NCBI GenBank assembly: GCA_013399015.1
Contig: VWZX01010900.1
Location: forward strand, 124,001-188,000
Direction: 5' to 3'
Length of the DNA: 64,000 nucleotides
Source of the DNA: Galbula dea
Lineage: Eukaryota; Chordata; Aves; Piciformes; Galbulidae
Shown here: one piece after another, positions 41,101 through 54,135 of the stretch
Position numbering within the stretch: position 1 is the first letter of the stretch
Layout of the letters: each line of letters opens with the position of its first letter
Notes under the pieces: model-generated
Seen by the model: the letters and a program-made list of their open reading frames with translations, nothing else
What the model was told of the DNA's origin: nothing
The model's database searches: none
Program-made: the position numbers and the translations under genes

Positions 41101-41431
41101 CAAGTGCATTTCAGTTTTAAAACATCAGCATTTGAAAAAAATACTTCAGAAGAAAAAAAAATACAAAAAAAACCAAAGTAGCAATATCTGTTAACATGTA
41201 TAAACAAACACTTCTCCCATGTGACAAGGACTGCATACAACTGTTTTCAACAGTATATTAAAGTGTGTTGCATAAATCTATCCCTGTGGGTGGTAAGCAA
41301 AGAGAAAGCTCCACAACTTCTGCCTTGCCTCATGCATCCTTGTCTTTCCAAACACAGACAGATTCTGCCGTATTTCATTTCCAGTAGTAGACTTGATTTG
41401 AATTGTGATTTCTTCTGAGAAGTCAAACAAG
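38106..41431. other. Unique DNA, no gene seen
   Basis: Frames on both strands over 39338-39667 (109 and 86 codons) overlap each other antisense and show no domain. At 40108-40130 the string TTCTATGATTCTGTGA resembles a CR1 tail, but no CR1 body precedes it. Confidence 0.5.
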
Positions 41432-41882
41432 AGCAGAGAAGGGCAACTAAGCTAGTCAGGGGTCTGGAAAACAGGCCTTATGAGGAGAGGCTTAGGGAGC
41501 TGGGCTTGTTTAGCCTGGAGAAGAGGAGGCTGAGGGGAGACCTTATCGCTCTCTTCAGCTACTTGAAAGGCCATTCTAGGGAGGCAGGTGTTGGCCTCTT
41601 CTCCCTTGTGGCTAGTGACAGGACTAGAGGGAATGGGCTTAAGCTGAGCCAGGGTAGGTTTAGATTAGATATTAGGAAGAATTTCTTTACTGAAAGAGTG
41701 GTGAGATATTGGAATAGGCTGCCCAGGGAGGTGGTGGAGTCACCATCCCTGGAGGTTTTAAAGAAGAGGAAAGATGTGTTTCTTCAGGGGATGATTTAGG
41801 GCTAAGAGTAGTGTAGGGCTATCGGTTGGACTAGATGATCTTGAGGGTCCTTTCCAACCATAATGATTCTGTGATTCTGTGA
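41432..41882 (+). mobile_element. CR1 LINE, well-preserved 3' end with RT tail
   Basis: This is a plus-oriented, 5'-truncated CR1 copy. It opens inside the reverse transcriptase C-terminal region ([17 protein letters not shown] codons just before 41506). An uninterrupted frame (41506-41799) follows, containing [51 protein letters not shown] and a normal stop. Then come a short 3' UTR, the terminus CGGTTGGACTAGATGATC and two tail octamers (41865-41882). Of the copies here it is the least decayed, since this frame is intact over 97 codons, so it is probably the youngest. It has no endonuclease or catalytic core and cannot act on its own. Confidence 0.95.
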
Positions 41883-44800
41883 AGAGCAGAAAAAGAATAC
41901 AGCAGGGAGCTGGCGTTGCCCAAAGGAGTTGGAAGATATCTTAATTCCACATTAATCCAGAGACACATACAGGACAGAGCATCTCCCTCTTTCAGAGAAG
42001 GTGCACTTCTTGAGTGAGTTCTCCTGTACCTTCCTCAGCTCCAGAGGACACTAGACTTATCTCAGAGGAAGGAGTCACTGTGGCAGCGTCCTGCCCAACC
42101 CATGGCCACACACTGCAGTGAAGGAGCATGTGACTCTCTAACCAACCATACACACAAAAAAAGCTGGATGCAGTATTCAGTTTCTCAACACATGCTCAGA
42201 CCCCAGATATTTGCTACCTTGTAAAGTAGCTTTAAAAACTGTTCTATAATTTACTGCAGGCTACCAGTGTTATAGTCCTATATGTACTCTAAAAATCTAT
42301 TGGTCTGAGTAGAAAAAGAGCTTTCAGCAGTTGTTTTGTTGGAGGTTTTTTTTCATTTTGGTATTTTTGTTGTTGTTGTTTCTTTTTTTATTGCTAGATG
42401 TTTATAAAAATATTAAAAGAAATATTACAATTTTCAGTTAAATTTTATGGATTTTTTTGCCATACATTAAAAAAGAAAATTATACCTCTACAGCAGAAGT
42501 CCCCATTTCTAAATAAGAAGGGTTGGAATAATATTTGATCTTTGGTAGAGGACTGGCTCAAAGAGCTATCTTCACTATCTTGCTTTCCAACAATTATAGC
42601 ATTACATATTTTCATACATTAAAAACAGATCCATTAATATGAACCATAAATTACTTCCATGTGTTTCCATATAAGATATTCCCTCTTCTCATGTTTAATA
42701 AATTTCCTTTTTGAAGAGATGCAAACTGATATCCTCATCCAGCAAAGCACTTAAGTACATGTTTAAACTCATGCACATTAGCAGTCTTCTCCATCAGAGT
42801 CTCAATGAGGATGCCATCATTCCTTCCTGCTGGAGTCTTTCCCCAACAGTAAGGTGATGTAAAACCACATTGAAAAGAGATAAAGTAAGTGCTGAATCTC
42901 AATGCTGCTTTAAATTTGGGCCCTAAAGATATTTGTGTTTTGTAAGAATAAGCTTATGAAGTTTTGTTTGTCTTGCCCACACTACAATAGGCATCACAGG
43001 GAAACTCTTAAGTCAGCTGCTTGAGTACACAAGGCAAAGTGAAAAGCTTGGTGACTGAAAAAGTATTTCAAAACTTATGCTTCTGATACAGAAAATCAAC
43101 AGACAAGAAATAAAGTAAAACCCCTTGCAATATATTTTTCTGTAAGTTTATAAACTAATCTTCATGCAGAATTGACTTCAAATAATCTCAGGACACCTGC
43201 TGCTCATGCTGGTGAATTAGACAACACAGTAGGAAGCTAGATTTTGCAAAACCCCAGTCATCTTTGTTTTAGTTTGAGAGACAGTTTGCACATGAGTAGT
43301 GCTTGGGTTCTCAGTCCATCTAAAAGAGAAAACATCCTATGACTGTATTTTTAAGCAAACAAGGCATTTCGGTTTCTTTGTATGACTGAAAATTCTGAAA
43401 CTTGAGGAGAAAATAAATGAGCAGTTAGCTATGGTGTGACAGAGTCACTGTTATTTGGATGCTTAAATAGCATCCTGTGGTGCTGCTGGTCAGCAGTAGC
43501 CTGCTGAAACCCTGCATTGAACCAAGGTGCCCTTCAGAAAGGAAAGCATTCTAGGGAGGCACCACCTGTAAAAAGTCTCACATGAAGACATAAAATTCAG
43601 CTTCATTTACCAAGCAAAAAGGGTCATGTATGTACAAGAGAACTGCTCATCTGCAAAGTTCTATAAACCGTATGGCTGCTAAGGAATGAATATAGTCACA
43701 TTCAACTCAGTGCCATAAGAAATGCAGGAGCAAGATGACGTAGCCACTCAGTTAAAACAGAAATAACATGACTTTTAATATGAAATTGAGATATTGTATG
43801 AGATGTCTTCATATTCCAGGACTCAAAATATCTACATGTTGCTATTGTTCAATATAAACCATCTCTCACTTTTCCTCAAGCACTTTCTGCACTAACTGGA
43901 AATTTAAAATTAACAAAAACAATTCTCCATCCAACACCTAGATAATATCCTAAGAACACAAAACTCCTCCCTTTGGGGACACGGAGGAGCTAATAATTTA
44001 ACCGCTCTCTCCTGTCCGCTAACCAGACTGAAACTGCAGGACGTGTTACAGCTACATCTGCCCTTTAGGACTCCAGTAAACTCTCCAGTTTTGTGTCACA
44101 CAGGCATATTCAGTGACTTTGTACAATACTTGCCAGAGGCAAAAGTGTGCAGGGGGGAAATGGACAGTAGACATCCCTTAATTCATAAATAAAGGAATGC
44201 AACCACATGAAAGCTATTGCTACCAAATACCACTTCAGTATAGGATCATTCCTTATATCCCTTTGGAGAAAATAAGAATTAACTTACCACTGAAACGTCA
44301 TATTTAGAAATTGTCAAGGGAATAAACCCACTCTAAAAGTTCACATCAAACAGTGTTAATTTTGTGACTAAATATTCAAAACCAGTTAAGTGATTTTATC
44401 CATAAAAATAGACAGTTTTGCTTATGTGTTTGCAATGTGTAAGTTTACTGAAGTCTGAAAATCAGCCCTTTTGCACCAGCCTACACAAGAGGACTCAGAG
44501 GGAGATATCAAGTCGCCTCTCTGCTTTCTTTGTCTGAGGTCAAATGTGTGCCTGGACAATTTTTCAGCAAAAATTTTAACATCCTGAAGGCTGCTCTACT
44601 TTGTACCAGTTGGCAAGGCTCAAAGGAGATGTATCTGCAGCCATACCTGACAGGGGGTCAGGAAAGCATCAGTCATGACTCCATACAAACACTGGCACCA
44701 AGACAGAATACAGCTTTTTCTGGCCCTCTGCTAGAAGGCATCCCAGTCACAATTTTAGGAAAATAACAGATATCAGAGTGGAGCAAAGTATTCTTGATGG

Positions 44801-45189
44801 TAATATTTCTAGAATTTGGTATTTTAAGTTGCTTCTAGTCCTACACAACCGAATACAGTTTGAATTTACTGTGTATTATGCTAACATTCAGATAGTTAAG
44901 ATGTACACTGTTACAGAGAAGAGCTGGATTCTGAGGCAAGAGACCTGGAAGAAGGAAGAGTTTATAAAATATTTGAACTTTTCCTTCACAATTTGCAATA
45001 CTGAACTTTCAGCTTGCTATTTATTTTACATTTATTTCTCTTCATATTTCTTTGTTTTATGAAAACAATGTCCATACATCATTAAACAGACCTACCTTTT
45101 TCTATGGACATGTAAATATAACATGCAATTATAGGGCTGCTTCTCTTGAAAACAGTCATATTTTACACCTTTTATCCTCCTGCCCACTA
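41883..45189. other. Unique DNA, no gene seen
   Basis: The stretch includes a TTG/TTTTG-rich patch at 42340-42390 and short plus-strand frames at 44530-44766 and 44778-45062. None has a recognised domain. No RNA gene or repeat end was recognised. Confidence 0.45.
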
Positions 45190-45620
45190 GGTAGTGATTT
45201 TCTTTCTGAGCCACGGATTACTCTTTCAAACTCGTCATTCCCAACTACTCATTTGGTGGAGTACAGCAAGCTTTCTCAATCACTCCTTTGTGCTGACCAC
45301 GCATATGAGGTTGCAGAACTCAGCCTTGTCCTAGCAAGAGAATTGTTTTTGTACAGTGTTGTTGTAAATTTGAAGTAATACAGTTACAGTCTTACATGCG
45401 GATGTCTGATTCCAATACCACAAAACTTTTTTAGTTTGTTTGCATCACTTGGAACGAGTTTGAAGCTAAAGTAAGCGAGTACCACATCTCCTCTAATAAA
45501 AGTGTTCATGTAGGAGATTATACCCATGTAACAGTTGAAATTATTTGTCTCCTGTCGAGACAAAGTCCTAGACAATGACGTGCTCCACGCAGACACAGAA
45601 GCAGCGTCCAGATGATAAGT
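45190..45620 (-). pseudogene. Coding-like remnant, origin unknown
   Basis: One minus-strand frame stays open from about 45620 to a stop at 45384-45386. It then continues with only two further stops (45276-45278 and 45249-45251) to about 45190. The tract keeps roughly ten CpGs, more than the surrounding DNA. Readable segments include WSTSLSRTL, GDVVLAYFSFKLV, SDANKLKKF, GIGIRHP and, after the first stop, SSATSYAWS. The spacing of the W..SL...L, hydrophobic, ANKL and IRHP elements faintly recalls the C-terminal lobe of bornavirus-type nucleoproteins, which are known as old endogenous copies in some birds. This is recollection-based and weak. Alternatives are a real exon ending at a GTAAGA donor (CAT|GTAAGA, boundary near 45395), a processed pseudogene, or chance. 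It is clearly not an intact gene as read. Confidence 0.25.
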
Positions 45621-48600
45621 CTCTATGTCGTCTTAATTGGTTCAGATAGCATGGTTTTCTTTTGTTACAGTATGTCTATTTTTTGTCAAATTTTAAAAGG
45701 AAAAATATTCTTTTACCTGAAATCTTACTCTAAGTCATTAAGTTGCTAAGAACCCTTCCAAGCTTTGTTATCAAGGCCTGATAAGCCCCACCCTCTCATA
45801 AGTTTTCTGTAGTAAATAATTTCTGTTGATATATTTTCCATATGTATGTCACATTCTTTCTATTTTCAGTCACTTAAGGAAAAATAACATGGCATGCCCT
45901 GGTAGGTCAGATGAGGCAACAGTCCAAAGCACCACTTCTGCATAGGCTACACTGATAAGTACTTGGAGAGTCACATGGTGGAAAATTAACTAAAAGCATA
46001 CTAGAGGATAATTCAGTTTAGAAAAACTGGGTTTTCCTCACCTAACAAGGAAAAGAACCCACTCATCAGAAAAGGCTGCAAATGAACTTTATCATCTGAA
46101 AGAATGAGAATTCTTAGTAATTCAGTAACAGAATTACAATTCAGTGACAGATTCCCATAATGAGCTTCTCATGGATAGATTATTTTCATGTACATTGAGG
46201 CAGTTTCAATTAGAAACACTTAAATTAACATATCTGAAAATTTTTGCGCTATTTTTGTCTGGCTTGTCTAATCCTTGTGCTCTAAACACTCCATTTTCTA
46301 CTTTTTATTTCAACCCATGAAATCAAGAGAGGGTGAGCCGTATTAGTTAATAATTTCAGAAATGCTCACATTGTCTTTTTTTGTGAAGCAGAAGAACTTT
46401 TCAGATCATAAAAATTAAATAACTACTGGAAATGGATGTATACAACCAGTAAAAAGTGGGTAGCTGCTGATGACATTAATGCTAAGCAAGAAAGTATGTC
46501 TGATTTTTAAGAATTGAGGTGAGAGGACAGGCATATAGCTTTAGATAACATTAAACAATTGGTCAATTAATTTTTTTTTAGAACATCAGGCAAACACAAC
46601 AGCCTTTCCGTAATAAGAATAAGAAACATTAATGTCCACAGTCTCAGCTATATTTACAATCTCCATCTTCCATGACATGATACCAGTGTCCACCAAACAG
46701 AGCAATTTGAGGATGTTTTGTGTACTTAGCTGTAACAATATTTTAATCATATGTAAATATACATGCATGTAGTATTTGTTGTATTGTATTGACTGGTCAG
46801 GGCTACCTCTAGACATGCAGAAGACAGGAAAAGGTTAACTACACTTAAGGAATGATGGTGATGCCCAAGCTATCCCTTCAGAACTGCAGGACCAAGCAGT
46901 ATTTTAAACACACGCATACACACAAAGCAGCAGGTACATGCCATCTAGGACTTCATTAAATATAAATAGAAGTTTCCATTCCTATTTATCACAAGAGATC
47001 TTCAACATGGATTTCTCTGATTAGACAAAAACAGTCTGTAGGACATACAGGAAAAGATTGCTCCTCGAGCAGTTTCTGATGGCTAAAATCCTTAAACCCT
47101 GAGAGCTTATTCCCAGGCAGCCAGCTTCACTCTGAAAACTTCTCTATTAAATGTTTGATTTAATTTATGGACAATTCAGGGGAAGCCCAAACAACGTCTT
47201 CTAAGTTCTATTTCTTAGTCACAAGTAATCTTTGACAAATAATTTAGGAGTTTTTTCCTTTAATTTTCCTATCTGTGTCTTGAAGTAATAACATTTCACG
47301 CTGCAAAGAATCAAGTACTGTTGAGTGCTATCTTAATGCCAAGCATAGTTAGAAGGAAATGGAACATAGAATGAGACCCTGGGAAAACAATGTCATGTAA
47401 GCAAGAAATGAAAAAGAAAAAAAGCCACTCAACAAACAAAACAAAAATCAAAACCAAACAAACAGGGAAAGAAAAAACAAAACAAAAATACAAAAACCAA
47501 ACCATAAAAAATGAGGGATAACAAAGACTTAAGAAAGTTAACATGAAATGAATAACATAAGACATTTGTTTTTAATCTGCTTGTTTCCCTTAATTTTTCA
47601 GTTCCTTTAAATCATGAAAAAGGACAGATATTTGGTGAACTAAAATTGCATTATGAAGCCGTTATCTACCTGGAGAGGGAAAATAACTCACCAAAATATG
47701 CACAGAACCCTCTAGCAGATGAGACTTCACATACATAGAACTGCTTATGGAATCATTTTAGTATCCACAGCTAAACATAGTGAAATGGATTTTATCTCTA
47801 CCATAAAGAAGGGTGTCTTTATCCCATCTTTATGCAAGTTTAGTCTGTTCTGACTATAAGATGCTGGGAAAATAACAGTATTTCTACAAACTGCCATGAT
47901 TCCTGAGAATTTCCACGGATACCTGGAATTTAATTCAGGTTTAGGGTTAATATCAAATGGTTTTGACAGCATTTCCACATGGATACCTTGCTCCACAATC
48001 AATATGACCATTTTAAACTAAAAATCATTGTATTTCTACATTTTCCCTAAAGAAGGAAAAAGTGTGTGCTTCTGAAAGTAAGTCCATTTTTCAGCATTGC
48101 ACCTTCTACTTCTCAGAACAACAAAGAAAAAAACAGTCTCCTCTGTTTGCATAAGCAGAATATCTCTTTTAGCAGCTGCTCTTTCCTTGTATATGGTGCT
48201 TCTAAGCAAAAAGGATCACTAAATAAATAAACTGTGCCTCGTTCCCTTCATTTGCCCTTTGCTCCTAAAATGTCTCCTGGTTTGTTTTTTTTTACATAAT
48301 TGATCAGCATTATTTGGACGAATGTGTTTGCACAGCTTTGGCAAGCAAATGTGTATTTTTTCCTTCTCATGTTGGAAGGAACAGTTTATTTCAAAGAGTA
48401 AAACAGCCTCGGGGACCCTTGAGATGTTCTACATCCTCTAGCTGTGGTATGCACTCTGCTAAGTTTTGAAGGATACACTATGCAGCAGCCCCTTTGAGGA
48501 TATGGCTATGTAAACCGTCTTACAGACTCCTTTCCTACCTATACTAAAGGTCTAGTGTCTCCAGGAAAAAAACCTAACACTTCCTGTAATTGGAAAAAAT

Positions 48601-51600
48601 TACTGCTAGAAAGATTCAACAACAGGAAAGGACTGAAATGAAGAGGTAATCCAAACATGTGCCTGAGATTCCATCATTAATAATATAATTGGCACAAATG
48701 TTCCCAACAATGCTTCACTGTTAGTCACATATACCACTGTTTACATTGTTGTGATGCTTCAATTAGCTTAGATACAACTATACTTTAAGTCTGGGATATT
48801 TGTGGCATGATAGAAATCACACATCTGTATATTTTGCTGCCTTCTAAAACAGAAGGAGTCTGCAACAAAGATGCAAATCCCATATGTGCAGAAGTCCCAG
48901 AGCCACATGGGTTTCTTTGGGAAACTGGGATCATTAAGTGAAAAAAGCTATGAAATAAGCCCTTTAAACACAATAGCCAAATTCTTTTCTCAGTCACTAA
49001 GTGTAGCTCAGGAATTTTGACTTTTTTGCAGCTGCCAAATGAAGCCACAGTAGGAGTACATGGTTGGTCTTATGAAAGAAACAAACACATCTGTCATGGT
49101 GCAAGTCTTAAATGCACTGAAAAAAAGCCCCCAAATTATTATTTAGTGGAACCATTCCTTTTGCTCAGAGAATAGAAAATAATATCTGCTGTGTCACCAC
49201 ATGTGATGGCTCTGTGTTACTTAAGTTTGTGATCTCTCTCATTCAATATATACATGCAGCCATGTAGAAACAGCAAAATATTTAGCTAAGTGTGGGCAGC
49301 AAAGATCTAATTTAGACAAGGTATATTAAATCCCACGTTTCCATAATTAGTTTACATAGCATTTCACTTCTGAAAATGATGAGTTGTCAGGCCAGTTACT
49401 CTCTGCTTCTCCACTGAAAGACAGACATTTCATGATCACACTTTACTAGCTATCAGGAACAGTTTCCCCACTTCTAAAAGGCTCCAAGGAAAGTTACCAA
49501 TTTTGTCTTCACAGACAAAGGGTTTTTTTTAAATCTGCCAGTCCAGACTCCTTTCTGAACAGTCAGTTGGTTCTGTTAATATAAATTGTGATACCCTATT
49601 TTGTTGCTCAAGTACTTATTGTATCACTATAACAGAGGGAGGACACAGAAAAAGTGAGTCAGGGAAGGAAAATCAATCAAGGATGAAGGTAAACAGCATG
49701 CAGAAAAAAAAAAAATTCCTAAAGGAGTACTTCCCTGACAGTGAAGAGAGGCATAGGTTGTATGAAGGGGACTTGGGATCAAGGAATTGAGGGATCTATC
49801 TGCATTGACTGATGAAAGGATTTCTGGATATAACACGTTTGCTATTATTGGAAGATGAACAGAAGGGACAGAATACAGAACCTCTGTAAAATGAATAGAC
49901 CCAAAGGAGACTGAAACACAGCATTCCAAATAATTTAGCAAAAACAACATTGTGAGCAAACATTTCCTTTATATAACTTGGCAGGCCAGTGCTAAAAATT
50001 GAAACGTGGATCTCCAGCACTTGGCAACAGCAGATGGCCAAAAAAGGTCTTGTGCGAATAATATGCAAAGCAACTGTGAGTTTTAATTCAATTTATCATA
50101 AAAATCTTGAAAATATTTTCTACATTGCCAAATTTTAAACTATTTTTCCCCATCTGTTTTTCTTCCTTTTTTTTTGTTACTGCAATCAAGTCCTGGACTT
50201 AAATATTGCATATCAAGCAATAATAATTATTTTCCTATTACAAATTATTCAAGCAACATAGAATTGATAACGCAATGCTGAAAATGTTCTGGAATGGCTG
50301 TTACTAATTTTGTTAGAAGGTAATTTACTGATAGGAGGACTGCCCTGGAACAGCAAGACTTGGAGGAAGTAGTCTATCCATCCATTATTATCAATAAATG
50401 CACATTCCTTGTCACGCAGACAAAGTTCAGCCAAACCATCTTACTATTTTATCAGTCCCCTCAGGTTATCATGTTCTTTTTTCCTAATCAAGAAATTTGC
50501 TCAGGGTGCACTAGCTCACCACTGGCTCTGGAGACAATTCCCTATGAAAGAAAACTATTTTTGATACTTTATTTGTGTCACTTTTCTATGAAATGAAATT
50601 ATGATCCTTTTTCCTGGACAACACTTCTTCTGAGGCCAAAAGATTAAAAATTTTGAGCAGTCACATGACCACCTTGCACACACCCACAGGTTTTGCTCTA
50701 ACTTGAAACATCCTGAAGTAGAACAGTAGATTAGAAATTGGTCTGCCTTAATGCCATTGCTAATAAGAGAAAATATTCTCAGCTTGATAGACAATAACCA
50801 AAGTTACAACTCACTAAAACATTGAGTCAGATAAAGAAGAATTGGTTTAATTTGTCCTGATAAACCAAAGCATGTCTGGAAATTGTGGGGGGAGAATTCT
50901 AGGTGGAGTCACCTGCAGCAACTTCGTACTTTATTTATTCTTAGTGACGATAATGTGTTACAAATTACTTGCAAGACCAAAGAAAAATGTCCTGTCAAAC
51001 CAAGTTTATCAGAAGAGAAAACACTGTAGGTTCCTCCCTGCTTCAAGGAGAATGGCCAGGCCTTACTAGAGAATTTGAAGAACAACTGACAGAAAGAAAC
51101 CGAAGCAGGAGAAGACTATGTTTTGAGACACATGGGTTGCCTCTACCCTAAACCAGAAATTACTTCTTCCTTTTTCAGGAATTTTCTACCTATTTTATGT
51201 TGCAAAATCTAATTTTGATTTTAAAACATTTTAATTCTATTATAAATAAAATTCCAAGGACAGGATAAACCAAAGCATCTTTCTTTGAGCAGTGGGCAAA
51301 GCCTAGTAGTAGAACACACAATCACACCACTTAGCCATATTCTATACCTACGTGTTCTTCACTTTGTGATGTTATCCTCTGTAATGTGAACTAGATTTTA
51401 CAGAAATCAATAATGTCATACTATGGACAGTAGTAGCAAGATTATGGTTTTTGCAGAAAGAGTGCATCACTCTGTTCTTTTCCTTAAAGTTCATCATGTA
51501 ATGCATTAAAAAAAACCCATGCCAACAACTTAGCAAAGGAAAGAGGTCAGTATGACATTTTAATACTGAAACTCAAAAGTACATTTTAAAGGAAATACAT

Positions 51601-52374
51601 CATTGTCCACTAAAATGCAACTCAATAATATGCAAATTCTTCTTTGTTTGGGTCCCTCCAGTAAAAGAGATACTTGCAAAAGACAAAAAAGGGAACTACT
51701 GGAGAGATTACCAGGGAAGACAATAACATGTCCAAAAGCCTTTTTCATCAATTGCTGAGCAGATCTCTACCTCCTTTTCCTCTACATGTATTTCTCCAAC
51801 ATACGCATTTCAATTAGTTTCTAGTTTAGACAAAGAAGCTTTACAAGGTTTATGATTTTTTACAATGAACAGATGTGAAAGACACTTTCCGCCTCTGTTC
51901 TGCATGGTCTTTTATTTAAAAAATAAAACAAAACACCTTATCTTCAGCTGCAAGAATAATACAATTATGAAAGCAGAAAACCCACAGATTTCAACAGAGC
52001 AAGAAACTGGCAGATTGTAGGATCTGGGACACCAAAGTTTCTGAAGAATCATCAATTTTCATTATAAGATCTAGAAATCTTTCAGATCCTACTAGGAATA
52101 ATTTCTTCACCATAAAATGAAAAAACATTTGTTTAATTTCTTTGTCTTCCTTCAATTATTTCATAGGCCCAGGTTATTGCATTGAAGCTCTTAGAATTTA
52201 TCAGCGACAGGTAGTAAATCCTGACAAAAGTTAACCCTACAAAGTCTGATAGGAAATGATGGCTTTTTCAACTCAAAGAAAAGAAACTCAAAGAACAGAG
52301 TCTGTAAAGAACTGAAAGTTTGGTAAGTTACCAAAATAAGGCCATTCTTAGGACCTATTGATCAGGAAATTAGA
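45621..52374. other. Unique AT-rich DNA, no gene seen
   Basis: Open frames reach 110 codons (49627-49959, minus), with an overlapping 90-codon frame, and show no domains. An A/AAAC-rich patch is listed separately. No transposon ends, RNA genes or exons were recognised. Confidence 0.5.
47400..47515. repeat. A/AAAC-rich low-complexity tract
   Basis: The plus strand is made largely of AAAAC, AAACC and AAAG units. On the minus strand it yields a fortuitous F/V/L-rich frame (47311-47565) that could be mistaken for a membrane protein. Confidence 0.85.
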
Positions 52375-52625
52375 GACTTATTTCTGCAGCTTTGCGTCGG
52401 TTGCAGGGAAAGCTTTGGAAATGGTTCTTAAAGAGCAAATGGAAGAAAGGTCCACATCTTGAATCAAGGATAGGGAACATGGTCTCAGGAAGGGAAGGTC
52501 ATGCCTCGCTTAGTTGCTGGAATTGTTTAAGCCTGTGGCTGCCAATACAAACATGGGGAATGCTGTGGATATTGTACATTTGGATTTTCAGAAACACTTG
52601 CCAGAATTCCTAACTGAGATTACTG
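52375..52625 (+). mobile_element. Old CR1-like LINE, RT domain fragment
   Basis: One plus-strand frame, interrupted by two stops, reads AGKALEMVLKEQMEE, then EHGLRKGRSCL, then GNAVDIVHLDFQK and ends near LPEF. These match in order the start of a CR1-clade reverse transcriptase: the PGKxxE segment, the QHGFxKGRSCL segment, and palm motif A (AVDxVYLDFxKAFD, with the first catalytic Asp encoded near 52582-52588). The segment lies well upstream of the 3' end, and neither 3' UTR nor tail follows, so it is an isolated internal remnant of an ancient copy. Divergence is much greater than at 41432. The part after 52625 may hold more decayed CR1 but could not be aligned. Confidence 0.75.
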
Positions 52626-54087
52626 TCTAACGTGCAAAGACATAGCCTAATTCAAAAAGGGCAAAGGGGCCCTCAGAGAAGTAAAATACTGCCCCTTGGG
52701 CAGGAAACAAGGCAAGTCCCTGTAAGTTGCAGGCAGTTTTCTGGTGTTAAGAGTTGACCTTACCAAAAAGCTTATAAATGCTCCTTGAGTTGGAATTGAT
52801 ATGCACTTACACTTGGAGACAATGAGTTATGATACATCCAGAGGCATAAATAGAATATTGTATTATTAAACATGAAAGATACTTGTAATTTTGCTAATTT
52901 TTTAAAAGTAAATTTCAGAATTAAAGAATCTGAAGGCAAAGGACACAGCTGTAAGCTCAGCCACCAAACCCCTGCCAAGCTTCTTAGAAACATAGGCTTG
53001 AAACCCAGCAACATACTTTTAAGGCTGAGACTTCACAACTGTGAAGTTTTAAGTAACTAAATTGCCAATTTAGCTACAGAACTGAACAGAAAAATCCAAA
53101 CTTGAGTAGATCTGAAATGAAAGTTGAAAAAGAAAAATTTTAAGGTGAAAAAAATATATTGTGGACTAGGAAAACCAAACTGATCCAATCCTTCCAAAAT
53201 GTTGTATTTCCAAATACTAGTAAAAAAAGCAAGGTAACAAAGGTATGAAATAAGAAATAAACAAAAACACTTTTACCTGCTATGCAATAGAAGCATTCAC
53301 CCTGAATTAAGAAAACACATATCCTCTGCCATTTTCCTAGTCCCTGGGGAGACTGACTTTAACAAATGCACTGTAAGGTTTTCTTATATCGCTGGATGTA
53401 TTTGTTCTTCTGTTGAATACACATCCATTTTGTTGGGGAGGAAGGGGAAGTACTTACTACCCAGTAGGCAAACAGTCTAGTCTCTGATTTAGTTATTATT
53501 TAACACAAAGTAGATTCAGTGAATTTAATGCTGACATCTCCAGATTGGACTAGATGTCTTCCTTCCAAACAGAAAAACACGAGGGTTCTGCGCAAACCTC
53601 CTCAACAGAGGGGACACTTTGTGGTCTGGTGAAATTCAACCCTGGAAGCTCCCTTCATCTTAAGTATCATAACCACTACTGAATTAAGACAGCTGTCCAC
53701 TTCAATACCAGGCAAACTTGGTGAATCACTTCACAAGTTTCATCTGTCTGGCTATCATAAGCATCTACTCTCATTCTCCCAGAGTAAAGAGTATGAAACA
53801 CAACATGTAAAGTATTAGTACTTTTACAAAGACTGTTGTATAGGTACGCATTTTAAAGATGAATCATAGAAGTCAGAACTTGGCCTTAATTTTTTTTGGA
53901 AAAAAAAGGCTAGTCATGGTAATTGCAAGGAACACTTGTAATGGTAGATGGTATAACTTTTATTCTGTAATACTTTTAAAAATCATTAATTGGATTCTCT
54001 TATTCTTGATTCTGTAGGTTAAAACATTTTTGTGCATTGATGGATTGATGAAACAAAATACTTTTGCTTCATTTTAGTGCTTTCTTA
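52626..54087. other. Unique DNA, no gene seen
   Basis: Two small antisense frames (52772-53014 minus, 52872-53060 plus) overlap and lack domains. A decayed CR1 continuation near 52660-52720 is possible. Confidence 0.45.
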
Positions 54088-54135
54088 AAAACCCCAAAAC
54101 AAAAAAACCAAACAACCAACCAAACAAAAAACCCC
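54088..54135. repeat. AAACC/AACC low-complexity tract
   Basis: AAAACCCCAAAACAAAAAAACC is followed by AAACAACCAACCAAAC units. It is similar in kind to 38069-38105 and 61940-62005. Confidence 0.88.

Noticed and set aside
44977..45378. Roughly 134-codon plus-strand frame opposite the 45.4-kb coding-like tract
   Set aside because: It lacks an ATG at a sensible place and has no motif. Its openness is likely a mirror of the minus-strand composition.
47311..47565. Membrane-protein-like minus-strand frame rich in F, V and L
   Set aside because: It is a translation artefact of the A/AAAC-rich tract on the plus strand.
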